Numbered from the stretch's first letter, positions 47,477 to 59,556 are shown. The stretch: DNA of 64,000 bases from Zygnema cylindricum (GCA_037447655.1 JBBHKE010000834.1:224501-288500), one strand, 5' to 3'. Notes: generated by a model not told the origin, from the sequence alone. Numbers and translations: made by a program.

Positions 47477-48501
47477 CCGACCAGATTGTGACACACTGTA
47501 CGTTGCGTACAGTATAATTTGTCGTACATAATTATATTGTATGTGTGTATAATATATTGGCGATAACAATTTAGTCACCACGATACGATGTACCGAGACT
47601 CCTAGCCTATTCCCGTCGCATAAAAAATAACTTCCGCAACAGACTGGCGTTCGAATAATGTACGGCTTTCCGAGCACCGACTTTGTTGTTCTCGAAAGTT
47701 CCTGAAAAACCGTACAATAAAACTTCATCAAAATATTGGAGGATATTGAAGTCGGGTTGCGTCTTTTTTTGAAACATACCAACAGTAAACCAAAAAGCTG
47801 ACGAAGCAAAAACAAAATCCGAACGGCTATTTCATTGTTTTCGCGTATTAGTAAGTTTTAAAATTTGCAGTTTTGTTTTCGCGCCTATGATTGATGACGT
47901 CGAAGCGCGTGACGTGTCACAGGACACCTTCAATCGGAGTTACGTGCCAAAATTTTGGCGTGAACAAGACTCGCCTTCCGATGAGTTATGGGAAAATCAT
48001 CGGAATGGGCAAAAAGTTACAAATGCTCCGGTGGGAATAGGCTATCAGAAGGTCGCAAAAGTCAAAATTTTAGATAACCGATAACGCCTGTACCCTAATA
48101 AGTACAAAATTTGTGGTACTTCTCCCTTATACCTTCCACGATACCAAGAGTACAAAGTACAATAATGTTGGATAGTATTGACAGTACAAAACTTTCAATT
48201 TGTTTGTGTTTTGCTTACCCGACCGTAACCGTTTTTTTTTTTTTTTCGTGAATCACCCGCCCGAACCCGACCCCCCAAATTTGGCACCTGAATCCGTTCC
48301 GGATCCGACGCGGGCGGTCGTTTAACGGTCGGTTACGGTTTCGGTTAACCGTTTGCGACCTTTGCCGAGACTCCTTGCCGCTCGATAACCGAAATAATTC
48401 CGGAGAGTATTCATAATCGGAATTATTGCTAGGCAAGTATACACAACACCATTAGGTTTACGATCCACTGTGGCACTGTGTACTTTCGTAACTGGACGGT
48501 A
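47477..48501 (+). repeat. ~1-kb tandem unit, copy 2
   Basis: Second copy of 46233-47297. It has an extra ~90 bp at about 47700-47790 and lacks most of the segment corresponding to 46755-46885. The short frame shared by both copies (MIDDVEA.. start at 46555 and 47887) differs almost only at amino-acid-changing sites, so it is not under protein constraint. Confidence 0.85.
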
Positions 48502-48930
48502 CAGTATGTTACGGATCCATATGGTACTGTACAGTTTTGTGCCTGAAATTGTTATCGTGAAAAGTGTAAACCATCTGTGATGACGCTGCTCACTGTAAGC
48601 TAATCATCTCAAACTTGATGGTGTGAGGACATCCTAACCGTACGAACAACATTGACGGTGAAGATTTTATGTAGGGAAACAGATAAAACATCGCACAAAA
48701 AGGGAGTACACGGAGGAGTGGAATATATCCAAATATCGTCTCGTACTCATCATTCATTTACAATTATACATACAAAAAATGTGTTAAATTCATTCAAATC
48801 CTCAAAGAGTCTACTGTACTTCTAAACTTCAGAGAACGAGCATTCATTTTTCGCCCATCACACACTGAGCGCTTACTTTTACTTGAAATCTTGTGGCAAG
48901 CAGTCGCGCCTTGCTTTAGGGTTGAAAGCC
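48502..48930 (+). other. Upstream region of the GluBP gene
   Basis: This contains the presumed promoter and 5' untranslated leader. No clear TATA box position can be defended. There is no upstream in-frame ATG between the last upstream stop and 48931. Confidence 0.4.
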
Positions 48931-51900
48931 ATGACTTCTTTACTTCAATTTTCCTCTGGATCCGTCGCTTGTAGCCTTACTGATATTGCTGTGTCGTGCT
49001 CTTCAGAATTGCGTATAAACACCTCTACAGCTTCCAGGTTAGTCCTTTTACTTTTACCTTATTATCTCTAACCTCTCTGTCTCTGTTGTTATTTGCCATA
49101 TTGTTTCCTTGGTCCGGCCATTATTTATTTATTTTTTGAGCATGTTTTATCATGATTCTGGCTGTGTCAGGATAAATCTTTTTGAAACGTGTGTTTGAAA
49201 CATGCCTCTTTTTGAACCACTTACTTGTGGAAGACGGTTATAAATTCAATTTGTTAATTTTTTGCTATTTTGGAGCTCCTTGGCGTTTCTCTGAAGCTTC
49301 CTTGAACATTATTTTTGATAATAGTCTAGCTCAGGATTTTTATTACTTCAACTCTTTCAAGTATAATTGCCTTTTGTTATGCTCGTCGAAATAAAAAGCT
49401 GAGCAGTCTACTACTCAGTCTGAGCAAGTTCTATTGGTCAAGAACAGTAACACAAGAGAAAGCGGTGACCTTTTTCATTTAATACTGATACGGGAAGCTA
49501 TTGTCTATCAGTCTATTTTTCCACGTCTTATCATGACGTAGAACAAACTATATGTCACGCTGAACGCCAGAATACTTTACTTACATCAAGACAACAGCTG
49601 ACATTTTAGAGGACCATGGTTAGAGTTTTAGACGTACAGTTCAAATGTGCGAAAAAAAATGCAAAAATCTATATGTGGTTACCCCATACTATACGCGTAT
49701 CATACAGTATATTCATGTATCCGGTATAGTTTGGGGTAACCACATATAGCGTTTCAATTGATTTCGCTTAATTGAATTATTCTTTAGAGTTGAGATGGAG
49801 CCAAACTAAAGCATTTGAACTTCCGAATTAGGTCAAGAAGTTACATTTTTCTAAAGCCAGAGTTGCTGCGAGTGTAGGACTCATTGAAACGGTTTTAGCA
49901 GACACTGAAGGTAAAGAGCCAATCTGATTCAGCTGTCATAAGTTGCGAATTACCTAATGTAAAAACTATTTCTGTACAATTTTTGGAGTTTTGGAGTCTC
50001 CTTCATTTCCAAATGCATTAAAAACTGCTGTTTTTGTTAATTTGACGAGAGTAGATGTTTACATCGAGGTTTAGCTAACTCTCAGGCAAAACCCAAAACC
50101 CTGTCAGATACCTATGATAATACACATTTCCAGTGTGCACAACAATTGTATTTCAACTTATTTAAGATTTTGGCTTTTTGTACATGAATGAAATTCGCTA
50201 TTTGGTCAAAAGAAGGTTCTTTCATAAACCATTCTCAGTACATTTGCTGGTTATTGGTTCTGTAAAAATGAGGCAAGTTGCATACAGTGCTTACTTGATA
50301 TTCTAGGATGTTGTAACTTCATGGTCTCTTTGATTTCCCACCCTGTCGTGAAAAGATACTTGGCTCATCACAACTTTATCTTGTAGCATTGGCCCTGCTC
50401 TCTCCTCTCTCTCTCTCTCCCTCCCTCCCTCCCTCCCTCCCTCCCTTTCTGTGCGTCCCCCTCCCACCAATTGTTTTCCGAAGTGATGTCCCCCCTCTCT
50501 CCCTCTCTCTCTCCCGCCAATTTGATTTTGCAACTATGTTTCTCCTCTCTCCCTCTCTCCCTTGTCAATATTATTTTGCAGAGATGTCCCTCCTATCCCC
50601 CGGCCCTCTTTTCCTCCTCTCTCTCTCTCTCCCTCTCCCTCTCTCTCCCTCCTGCCAATTTTATTTCTCAGCAATGTCTTTCATTTCCCTCTCCATTTAA
50701 CGGGTTAACGGCATAAGTTTGAATTCCCACTCACAAGTTCGTAGATACGCATCTACTTTTATGGAGTGTGTTCAATTAAAGTGTGTCGTTTACTGGAAAA
50801 CTTGAGTATCTGCAACATACTACTTATCAACACTTTGCTAAACCTTTATTCTTGCAGGTTTATGTGCTTATTTCCTTGTCAAATTATTTAGAGTCTTTTT
50901 TCTTGTGTTTCGACCCTTTAATAAATTCTCTCCTGCATTTCCGACACTATTGCCTTCTGCACTTGTTTTTTGTAACATATTCTGGTCCACTTTCTTTAGC
51001 GTTTTTCCTTTTAGTTTTTTTGACAACTTGGATGATTTGTATGGGACTATCAGGAGCACGGCACAGTTGTCTTCACTTGGATGGGATGCGTACCGTTTAT
51101 GTTCCGGCCACCAACCAGAGGCTTCTTCTCCTTCTCCCTCTCCTTTATCTTCAAAATGGCACCCGTCAACACATGTGTTGCGAGCCTCGGCTGATGGAGC
51201 ACAGCCGAGTGAGGCAACCGCGGAAAATGGTGCCGCAGATTCCACAAAAGAAGCGACAAAGAAAAGCAGTGGAAATACGTCTTTTTCTTCACCTAAGGTC
51301 GGTCTTGTGCGTTTCCACATGCTGAGGTGTGCGAGGTAGAGAGGGACATTGCCCTACTTGTGGCATAAAGGATGTGGATATCCAGTGCTTGCTTGTGTGT
51401 AATCAACTATGATTAATTAACTACCTGTATAAACGCAGGCCATTATAGGCTTTGCTGGTTCGAGAGAAGTGCACCTTGAGTTTTTTTTATGTATGCCTTA
51501 ATTGCTTCGAGTGGCTCATTTCTTGTCCTCTGTGGTTGGATCAGTTTTATGTTGTTTGCGATTCTATAGGCACTCCTGTCATTGAGTGATATGAATTTCT
51601 TGGTGAAACTCTTCTGAAGCCCTTGCAAACCATTAACCTACCATTTGTTTTTCCCACAATACTTTTTTCCTACATTTCCTTTTCCTAATTTTTTGTTTTC
51701 CTTTCTTACTCCAGGCAGTTTCAACGCCTCCCTCAGCTGTGGACTCCGGGCCTGCGTCGCCCCCTCAGCCGTTTGCCTCTCCTCAGGCAGATGGCCCCGC
51801 AAAGTCATCTTCTTCTAGTAGTAAAAGGGCAGGCTTGCACCGAACTCCCATTTCTGGAGGAGTCCAAAGCGCAACTTCTGCTCATGGATTGCCAGCGCCG

Positions 51901-54900
51901 GCAATTGCCGTGCGAAATTTAATTGAACAGGTGAGTGCAGAAAATGCCAGGATTGCTGGTGGAGATTGTGAGGGTGGATGCTCGTATGGTACGCTGCTCA
52001 TTGTTGTTAAATTATCAGTGTTAAAGCGAAATGACTATCAATAACACTTCTTTAGTCCAGAGTGAAATTTAATTTTGCGCCCTTAAATTGTGTTATTAAC
52101 ACTATTTTATGTCTTTGGTCAAAAATAGTCGCAACCAGATTATTGTTATTGACACTGGTAACAATGGGCAGTGTTGCTCCCTAATAGGTCTCACTTTCAT
52201 TAGGATCACACCAAATTAGTGCTCATTGTAGTTTACTGTTGGGCTATACTTTTTTCTGTACTTTTTGATTTCTTCTGGCCGCTGTACTACCGTTCCCCTA
52301 CTGTTTCTACTTATTCTATGTCCAAGCCAGGTGGAGGAAACATGGGAAGTTAGAAGTGAGAATCCTGCGAGTGTGTGGAAAGTATTTAAAGTTCACAGAG
52401 CTATTTACAAACAATTGTTTTTCTATGTTCACCCTTGCTTTTTGACAACATCCAGACTATGTGTTTTTTCACAGCATGATATCCTCAATCCCCTTTGGTA
52501 TTACAATAATATATTGCCCTGCATCATCATGAGATAGATGTACTGGGAGAATTTCGTTGATAATATTTGCTGTTATTATGTTAATATATTGTCTAGCTCT
52601 TTCTTCATATGTGTTCTGCATCAGTGAACATTTTCTATTGCAGCAAGAACCATTGAGGATTGGATTTGGCAATAGCAATCGTGTCACATGTTTCGCCAAT
52701 TCCAGAAGAGTTTTCTACTTATACATCCTTCACATCATTGTATTTTTGTGAACTACAGACGACGCTCTTAATCTCGTTTCACATTCTTGTAACATTAACA
52801 TTGTGACCTACAGACAAGGTTCTTAATCTCGTTTCACATATTGTATTTTTGTGACCAGGCAAGGTTCGCACATCTGTGCACTATCATGTCACGAATGCAT
52901 CATCGAAGGCGTGGATATCCCTTCGGTTCGCTTGTAGATTTTGCACCGGATGAAAATGGACGTAAGATAATTTCACTGTCTGGTTCCTGACACTGAAAGG
53001 ATTTGTACTTGATCGTGAGTCGTTTTCAGGAGCGTTCTAGTCTGAATGTAGGAATGTTGGTTACTCGGACTGCAGAGGGAGAGAGGTGGGATCGAAGGGA
53101 GGGGGAGAGGGGAGGGAGGGAGGGAGGGAGGTCAGGATCACGAGAATCAGACATGACGTCATGCTAGCTTGGTGATTTGTAGGATGATGCCTTGTTTTCA
53201 TTTTGGTCCACTTTCTTCTGTTTCTGCACTTTTATCAATTCGCTTCGTCCCTACAACGCTGTCATAGCCAAAGGTTCTCAGTTAACTTGTTTGAAGTGTT
53301 AGCTCTTGTGAATGCACTGGTGTTCAGTCATCCTTAGCCAGACTATGTTTATTTCATGTTTATATTTATTCTCGGCTTCGTTTATTTTAAGTTTATACCT
53401 TTTCTAGACTACGTTTATTTTACATTTATACTTTTTCGTCCGTTAATTTGTTATCCGTTATGCATATAATGTGTACTGTTTGTTAAAGTTGTGACCATCC
53501 TTGTTTTTTACTTTGCAGATCCCATCTTTTCACTCTCTCCCCTGGCTATACATACACGAAACTTACTGGCTGACCCGAGGGCCACACTTGTCGTACAGGT
53601 GATCATAACACCTCAAATTTCAGAGTTATCTTATACTTTGTGCCTCTTATTTCAGAATATTTTTTGGCTTTGGGAATAAGATCACCGATTACTCATGTAA
53701 TTTGTAATGAACTTTGTTAAAACAGATTCCTGGATGGAGTGGCTTGGCAAATGCGCGGGTTACAATTTTTGGCGACGTTTTACCGTTGCCTGTGGATAAA
53801 CAGGTGAACCTCTTTTGCTACAATAGGAAGTTTGCTTTAATAGGAAATTTTTATAATAGGAAGTTTGTTATTATAGGAAGTTTGTTATAATAGGAAAGCC
53901 AGATAAATGTGCAGTAATTTTGAATCTGGAAAGAAGGGGGACAATAGCATATAATTGGCTTGAGCTCATGAAAGTTCTCTGAAAGTCATGTGAATCAAAG
54001 AGGTCCTACCTATGAGATTCTTGTGAGTCGAGATTGCTACATAGGCTACACCGAGAATTGCTATTAGTGTTAATGTTTTTTCGCCACTTAAAAAAGCTTT
54101 TCTCTGTGCACAAATGTCCAATTTTCCATTGAAGACCGCCAATTGGAAGGTGCAAACCTCCCTTCCAATCGCAACCGCCAGATTAACAACCCGACAAGTG
54201 TGCACATATTTTTTTTTTTTAAAAGTGGTGAAAAGAAGGTTAACACTCATAGCAATACACGGAGCACTCTACTACCTTCTTTCTGGTTGAAATTGGATGT
54301 AAAATTTCTGACGATGTAGGAAAAGTGTCCTTCCAGAGCCTGATTTTGATCTGTACATGCCATGTGACAGGAATGGGCCCAAAAACTTTACATGAAAAAG
54401 CATCAGCATGGTGCCTCACAGCAATGGGGCAATTTCTACTTTTACCGCATGGAGTCGATCAGGTTACCTATGCTCAAACTTTATGCAAATGCACCCTTTC
54501 AGAATTTCAAACAGAATTGCTTGTGAAAGACCTGGCTAGACAGTAATGTCATTTTCGGCAAGAATGTCATCATAAACTGCAAAGTTGAAACGAACGCCTC
54601 TCATGTGGGTGAGTGAAGTCTACATTTTTTTCTCCTTCATTAGCATTCAGTGTCATTGTGTCTTTGGGCATGTGAAATTTGTTACACACGATGTATGATA
54701 ACATGTATAGTTTCTGACAAGGTCGTTGTGTTACTGTGTTAAAGAAGCACGCTGATGTCTTCCAACAAAATTGCCCGTAGGTGAAGAATCACGTTAATTC
54801 TTTTCAACAACACCACCCGTAGCCGAAACAATGGTTATACAGAAGTACAGAATGGGCTATTGACATGCTTTACTGTCGTTTACCTGCAGTGATATCTACT

Positions 54901-56472
54901 TTGTGGGAGGATTTGGAACAGTAGCATGGGTAGATGTGAAGGAATACCTGACTGCTCAGCCTGACAGAATTGCAGCGTCCAATGCAGAAATCACACTACA
55001 GGTAGGCGAAGATTATGGTTCATAGAGAATCTATATGGTCATTCTTTTATGTGTGCTTTTTTAGGTTGTCAAATAGGTAGAAATGAAAAATGTAATTACC
55101 TGTAGTTTTATTCCTGGAATCGTCATTATGTACCTTTTTGCTGTCGATTTGCTTCTAATATGGTCCCTCTGTTAAGGATGGGTCGTTATTGTTTCCTTGC
55201 CTGGGTTTTTTTAGGCCAGCAGAAAGGTTCAATCAGCTATAACAAGTATTAGAATTTTCATTTTCATCTTAACTTGATTCCCAGTCTCATGGTCTTGCTT
55301 CTTTCATTTTAGCACCTGCTTGTGGACATGCTTACATCTTGAAGTTTTGTATGGTCGAAGATTTTCGACTGTGTTCTTTATTTGAATTATTTCAAGTCAC
55401 AATGGTAGTATAATGTCCTATTTGTTTTATGTACATTTGAAGAAACCGAATGGGAACCATTTTAGAGAAGTCTTCTTACTATGACAAATTGTTAGTATAA
55501 GACACGGATTTCTTTGACGAGGTTGAGGAGTAAGAAACAAAGTATTCTGCACATCGTCTGCATTGTGATCCTCTGTAGAAGCCATAGAAATGTAGAGCTC
55601 ACACTTTGATTTGTCTACATTGGACAGGAGTTAAACGGGCGTTTCTCCAAAGATCTAAAGAAGATGTTAGCAGCGGCTCAAGAGCCGCAGGATGGCTGGA
55701 AAGGCAGAGTCGATGATGCAGCTCTAATCTCCATCGATAGCAAAGGCGTAGACATTCGTGTACGCCAAGGAGCACAGGTGGGTTTTGCTTTCGAAAGTTG
55801 TACTGCAAACTACGCGTAACCATCCACATGGCAAAAATATGCGTTAAATCTGGGCTCTGACAAACATCATCCCTCGTCAGGGATCCATTTGCCGTTCGGC
55901 AGGATCATAACCTCAGAGCAGCAAGAAGCCAAAGCTACAAAGCTCACATTAAATGTATTAAAGCCTAAAATGTATTGTCTTTCAGCATTAATGTGCGATA
56001 ACCGGTATATGTAGATTTTTTCCCAATCGCTGAAATGTACACTAAACTGGTATGCTGACCGATGTATTGACTTTCAGTAGACTGGAAATAGTTAAATATC
56101 GGTTCTCAGTAAAGGTCTACCGACACGGTTGTAGTAATACAGCATTCAAGTCTCACCAAAAAAACCAGAACCTTATAGTTTTGGGGAAAAGGCATATGGG
56201 ATAGGGCTGCCAATGAAGGTCAGTTGTGTTGCTTGATGTCTATATACAAACTGTTTCAAATCACCCATCTCGTACTCTAGTTTTCACTCTTTTGTGTTTT
56301 GGTTTTGGCTCATATGAGAAGCCTGGTTTCAGATTATGGGGATGTTTGTAATTTGCAGTTCAATGTGCAACGTATGTCCTTCAATGAGGGCCACGCTGTG
56401 GAGACTCTCGATGAAGCCATTGTTGCTATGGAACGCCTCATTTACAAAGGAGTGGAAGGGCAACCGTTTTGA
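48931..56472 (+). CDS. PGR7: Glutamyl-tRNA reductase-binding protein (GluBP/PGR7 family), plastid
   Basis: Ten exons give 431 codons: 48931-49037, 51054-51297, 51715-51930, 52859-52961, 53519-53598, 53726-53803, 54371-54462, 54890-55001, 55628-55777, 56359-56472. All introns are GT-AG and phases fit without a break. Residues 1 to ~110 are Ser/Thr/Ala-rich, as in a chloroplast transit peptide; residues ~118-180 are low-complexity Pro/Ser. The conserved part starts at VRNLIEQARFAHLCTIMSRM (~181). It continues with GYPFGSLVDFAPD, HPIFSLSPLAIHTRNLLADP, IPGWSGLANARVTIFGD, QWGNFYFYRM, DIYFVGGFGTVAWVDVKEY and VDDAALISIDSKG. This is an FMN-binding-split-barrel (HugZ-like) fold plus a DUF2470-like C-terminal domain, closest in memory to Arabidopsis At3g21200. 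The family binds GluTR, the first committed enzyme of tetrapyrrole synthesis, and protects it from proteolysis. The N-terminal extension is longer than I recall for the Arabidopsis protein. The start at 48931 is the first ATG in the exon 1 frame. Confidence 0.92.
49669..49749. repeat. Foldback (81 bp) in intron 1
   Basis: Arms 49669-49694 and 49724-49749 are complementary at 25 of 26 positions (CTATATGTGGTTACCCCATA in the left arm). The loop is 29 bp. It could be a miniature foldback transposon or form a hairpin in the pre-mRNA. Confidence 0.9.
50391..50700. repeat. CT-rich satellite in intron 1
   Basis: CTCTCTCCCTCCC runs interspersed with a recurring GCCAATTTTATTT(T/C)(G/T)CA-type phrase near 50518, 50563 and 50655, spaced about 45-90 bp. 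Ser/Leu/Pro frames across it are artefacts. Confidence 0.85.
53081..53136. repeat. GGGA/GGGAG simple repeat in intron 4
   Basis: Purine-only run (GAGAGGTGGGATCGAAGGGA, then GGGAGGGAGGGAGGGAGG). It is G-rich enough to consider a quadruplex in the coding-strand RNA; that is inference. Confidence 0.85.
53815..53900. repeat. Short tandem repeat AATAGGAAGTTTGTTAT in intron 6
   Basis: Four to five imperfect units of about 16-18 bp, each with ATAGGAA(G/A). They start just after the exon 6 donor. Confidence 0.8.
54049..54264. mobile_element. TA-target MITE, family A, copy 2, in intron 6 of the GluBP gene
   Basis: Left CACCGAGAATTGCTATTAGT, right CATAGCAATACACGGAG. The body has the family A inverted pair (TTTTCTCTGTGCACAAATGT and ACAAGTGTGCACATAT). 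It is more decayed than copies 1 and 3. It ends about 107 bp before the exon 7 acceptor. Confidence 0.8.
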
Positions 56473-57590
56473 TTCGGTAAGCAGGACAAAAAGAGTCGAT
56501 TAATAAGCCTTTTATTAAGCCCGAAGTGAAGTTGTGGAAGGGCAGTCGTGAAGGTCTTTCCCATTTTGGAGACCAGATTGTCGGATAGTCTTGGATTGAG
56601 CGAAAATAGGCAAAAGGTGTCTGTCTTTCGCAATCCCCTTTTTTGTTTTATAGGGTTTGCTTGACTTTCTCCTTGTATTCAGTGGGCATTTTCTGGTGTT
56701 AAAAACCCTAAAAAACCCTGAAAAACCTTGAAAAAATCTGAAATACCCTAGAAAAAATGTTTTTCTCTACAGAGCACCGGGTGAGGGCATGAGACGAGGT
56801 TGGCGTTGAAAAAGAGTATAATAAATATATTTTCTCAAAGCTTGTACTCAGCTAGCTTAGCCCGACGACCTCCTCTCTATCTGCTCTTGTTGTTATTAGG
56901 AATACCTACCTAAGAGATACCCTATTCGTATTGGGGTTTTTGAGATTTTTGAAGGTAGGCAAAACATGTGCCTCAATAAAATTGAGTTTTAGAATGATTT
57001 TTTCAAAGGCAGGACGTGACGATGTTCAGTGACAGTGATATTCCGGGATATTTCGGAATGCATTCAATCATGGTTCTGTAATAATCCCCATCTAGTATTC
57101 GCAATGAATGTGTCAAATTACAAATATGGTTGTAAGGTCGTCGGAAAATGGACGCATTGTCTGTTTTTTGTTTGTGGCCGGAGCTATTTTCGGTCGACTG
57201 CAAGTTTGTTTTTTTGTTGAGGTCTTAAGTTTTGTAAATGTGTGTGTTTTTTTTTGTTCATGGTGTTGTGGTTAGTGGTGGTCTTAGGTTTACAAATGTG
57301 TCTGATAATATGATGAGTTTATATATTGCGAGAAAAGTGGGGAGTGAAGGCTTTTACTTGTCTTCATATACCATGGTATCCGAGACCCGTAAAGAACCGT
57401 CAGATGAATGACAACGGATGCTAAGGACAGAAAGCAGTGTTGAAACATTTAAGTTTCCGTTTCATAATCATAGTGGTTATCAGAAATTACTACTACCCAT
57501 ACCTCTCAAGTACCCGTAATTTTAGCCGTTGTATGTGTTTCACTATTTTCTGAGCACTTTCAAAGGCTGGGCAAATGCACAATTGCTAAA
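56473..57590. other. 3' flank of the GluBP gene
   Basis: Probably contains the 3' untranslated region; an AATAAA lies at about 56818. A degenerate telomere-like patch AAAACCCTAAAAAACCCTGA is at 56698-56757. No other coding motif is recognised. Confidence 0.5.
56698..56757. repeat. Degenerate CCCTAAA-like patch
   Basis: Five imperfect units of AAAAACCCT(A/G)/AAAAACCTTG/ACCCTAGAAA type downstream of the GluBP stop. They resemble the plant telomere repeat CCCTAAA, and are more likely an AT-rich short tandem repeat than a telomere remnant. Confidence 0.6.
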
Positions 57591-57599
57591 ATTGCAGTT

Positions 57600-57795
57600 C
57601 TTAAGGTGTCATTGTTTTACATGCCATTTGTGTGTGTATTCATTTCTTTCGCCTTGCTTATCCTTTTTGCTTGCTTCCTTCCACATGTAGTTTTTCAGTT
57701 TCGGCATTGGTGCCTCTTTATGTTTCCAAGGATTCAGATAGTTTACCATCACGCTTTTTTAATGAAGTCTTGTTGCCTAAAATTGAAGCTGGGCT
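57600..57795 (+). mobile_element. 3' end of a LINE-like element, truncated
   Basis: It shares with 37200-37430 the sequence of words TTTTTGCTT.CTTCC.CACATGTA.TTTTCAGTTT and the terminal GATTCAGATAGTTTACCATC-ACGCTTTTTTAATGAAGTC. Only the 3' untranslated tail is present, as in 5'-truncated insertions. Confidence 0.6.
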
Positions 57796-58059
57796 GGGAC
57801 GAAAGATTGCCGTGGTTGCAGTCATCAATCATTGTATTCTTTAAATTACATAACACCTCTAACGCTTGTATCTTTTTTTGTTGTTTTGAAGTCATCTGTC
57901 AACAATAGCCCATACAGTTAGTCTTTTTCATTTTTGTTTCAATTCAAAATCCTGTTGCATTTTTTTTTTTTGGATAACAATCCCACCCTGTGACCATGAC
58001 AATTGACATGGTCGTGAAGACATAAAAGGTTAAAATCCTTGTGTAGAATAACCATGCCA

Positions 58060-58380
58060 CAGTGCACAATTTTTACACTATATAACAATACTTTATTGCA
58101 CAACGCTCTATTAAAAAGTGTGATGGTAAACCATCTGAGTACATGGAAAGCACTGACCAGGCACAAAAAAACCGAAACAGAAAAACCAGCTCCAGTGGAG
58201 TAAATACCTAAGGAATCTAACACAAAAACACAGGCAAGCTAACAAGAAACGTTGGAAAAACAAGTAGTACAGAACCAACGACAAAATGTGTAGGGTATCT
58301 AAAAGTAAACTACCTAAACACACCCCATCATAGCTAAAAAGGCATATACAACCCTTTATAACCCCAAGCTTCATAGAGCA
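58060..58380 (-). mobile_element. 3' end of a LINE-like element, inverted, truncated
   Basis: On minus, the sequence ends with ACTCAGATGGTTTACCATCA, then CACTTTTTAATAGAGC, the same 3' tail as at 37430 and 57780. The 94- and 87-codon minus frames here are tail sequence and not genes. Confidence 0.55.
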
Positions 58381-58558
58381 CTTAGAGGGAGTCCCTTAAC
58401 CCGTCGATGCTGATCAAAGGAGGATAGGAACTTGCCCTCGCTGAAATGCCACGGATAAACGCTAACGATGAAAATTACAGAAGCTGACGATGAAAAATAC
58501 AGAAGCAGGAGGGCTCCCAGGGCCCCTCCTCTCAAAAGAACGCCGACCATAAGAACTA

Positions 58559-58775
58559 CACCGTGAATCGCTATTAGTGTTAATGTTTTTTTCTTCTCTT
58601 AAAACATTTTTTCTCCGTACACACTTGTCGGAATTTGGATCTGACGGTTGCGATTGAAAGGTAACATTATCAGCTTCCGATTGACGGTTTCAAATTGAAA
58701 ATCCGACCATTGTGTACGGAGAAAAGATGTTGTCAGTGGTGAAAAAATTATCAGCGCTAATAGCGATACACGGTG
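58559..58775. mobile_element. TA-target MITE, family A, copy 3 (217 bp)
   Basis: Flanked by TA. Left CACCGTGAATCGCTATTAGT, right CTAATAGCGATACACGGTG. It has the inner pair TTTTCTCCGTACACACTTGT and TTGTGTACGGAGAAAAG. Close to copy 1 at 19044-19249. Confidence 0.9.
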
Positions 58776-59556
58776 TAATGTCTGAACGTACTGAAAACAC
58801 GTATTTTAGTAACACTTTTTGTACGCTAAAATTATTTGGACGATGTCGGAATATCAAATTTGACGAGATAAGTCATGCATCCTTGTTTTTGTGTTTCGGA
58901 ACGTTTGGGTAAATAACTAAATACCTTAAGGTGAACCTCCATCAACGTACATTTTCATACTATACCGTACTATTTTTTTTTTTTTTATAAAACATGTTTA
59001 CTAAAGATCGGACGGTCTCTGATCAAAGTAGTGTCTTCAAGGAGGACATTAGCCACACACTGGATGTGTAGGATTGGTACACTTGGAGATAAATGATGTA
59101 ATCCACGGTGGACGAGCGATGTTAGCCTTACACTTGGCAAAAGGCCACGTGCCTTCGGACAAAGGTATTCAAATCAAACGAAACAGACGAAAAAATATTT
59201 GCCGGAGGTTATCCTCTGACGCTCCCTTTCCATCCATTGACCTTCGCGGAAAGGATTTTGCGTTAGAACATAGTGGCGCAATTCGTACAGTGATAAAGTA
59301 CGCATGTACAGATTATCAAATTTAATGCGTTTTTTACAAATCTTAAATTTCGTTTGTTCGTACAGATACGACGTTCAGAATTTGTACTTTTATAATCTTT
59401 GACTATTCTTGGCGTCTGAACAGGAATCTACATGGTACCATTCATAATAGAGCGTGGGTGATAGGCGCCTTGCTGGCACGACCCGACAGAAAAGTGATCA
59501 AAATAGTAAATGAGTCCGTACGATTACTGGTAACGCCTGATGGACGACAGCCCTTA
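58776..59556. other. Anonymous AT-rich sequence
   Basis: No recognised coding motif. 59110-59330 shares scattered words with 33700-33900 (AAGTGCATGTGCCTTCTGACA-like, TTTGACGGATGAT/CCTCTGACGCTCCC-like, TTCGTGGA/TTCGCGGAAAGGA) and is probably another old repeat. Confidence 0.4.

Larger units (their letters stand above)
49038..51053 (+). other. Intron 1 of the GluBP gene (2.0 kb)
   Basis: Donor GTTAGT and acceptor ATCAG. It is the longest intron and carries the foldback at 49669-49749 and the CT satellite at 50391-50700. Frames of up to 180 codons at 50783-51325 overlap exon 2 in other frames and are not genes. Confidence 0.8.

Noticed and set aside
46555-48084. Repeated short protein frame (MIDDVEA.. 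start) as a conserved gene
   Set aside because: Differences between the two copies are almost all amino-acid changing and the frame has no neighbours or motif, so it behaves as non-coding repeat sequence.
50783-51325. 180-codon frame overlapping exon 2 of the GluBP gene
   Set aside because: It crosses the intron 1 acceptor and is in a different frame from the exon whose splice phases fit the conserved protein.
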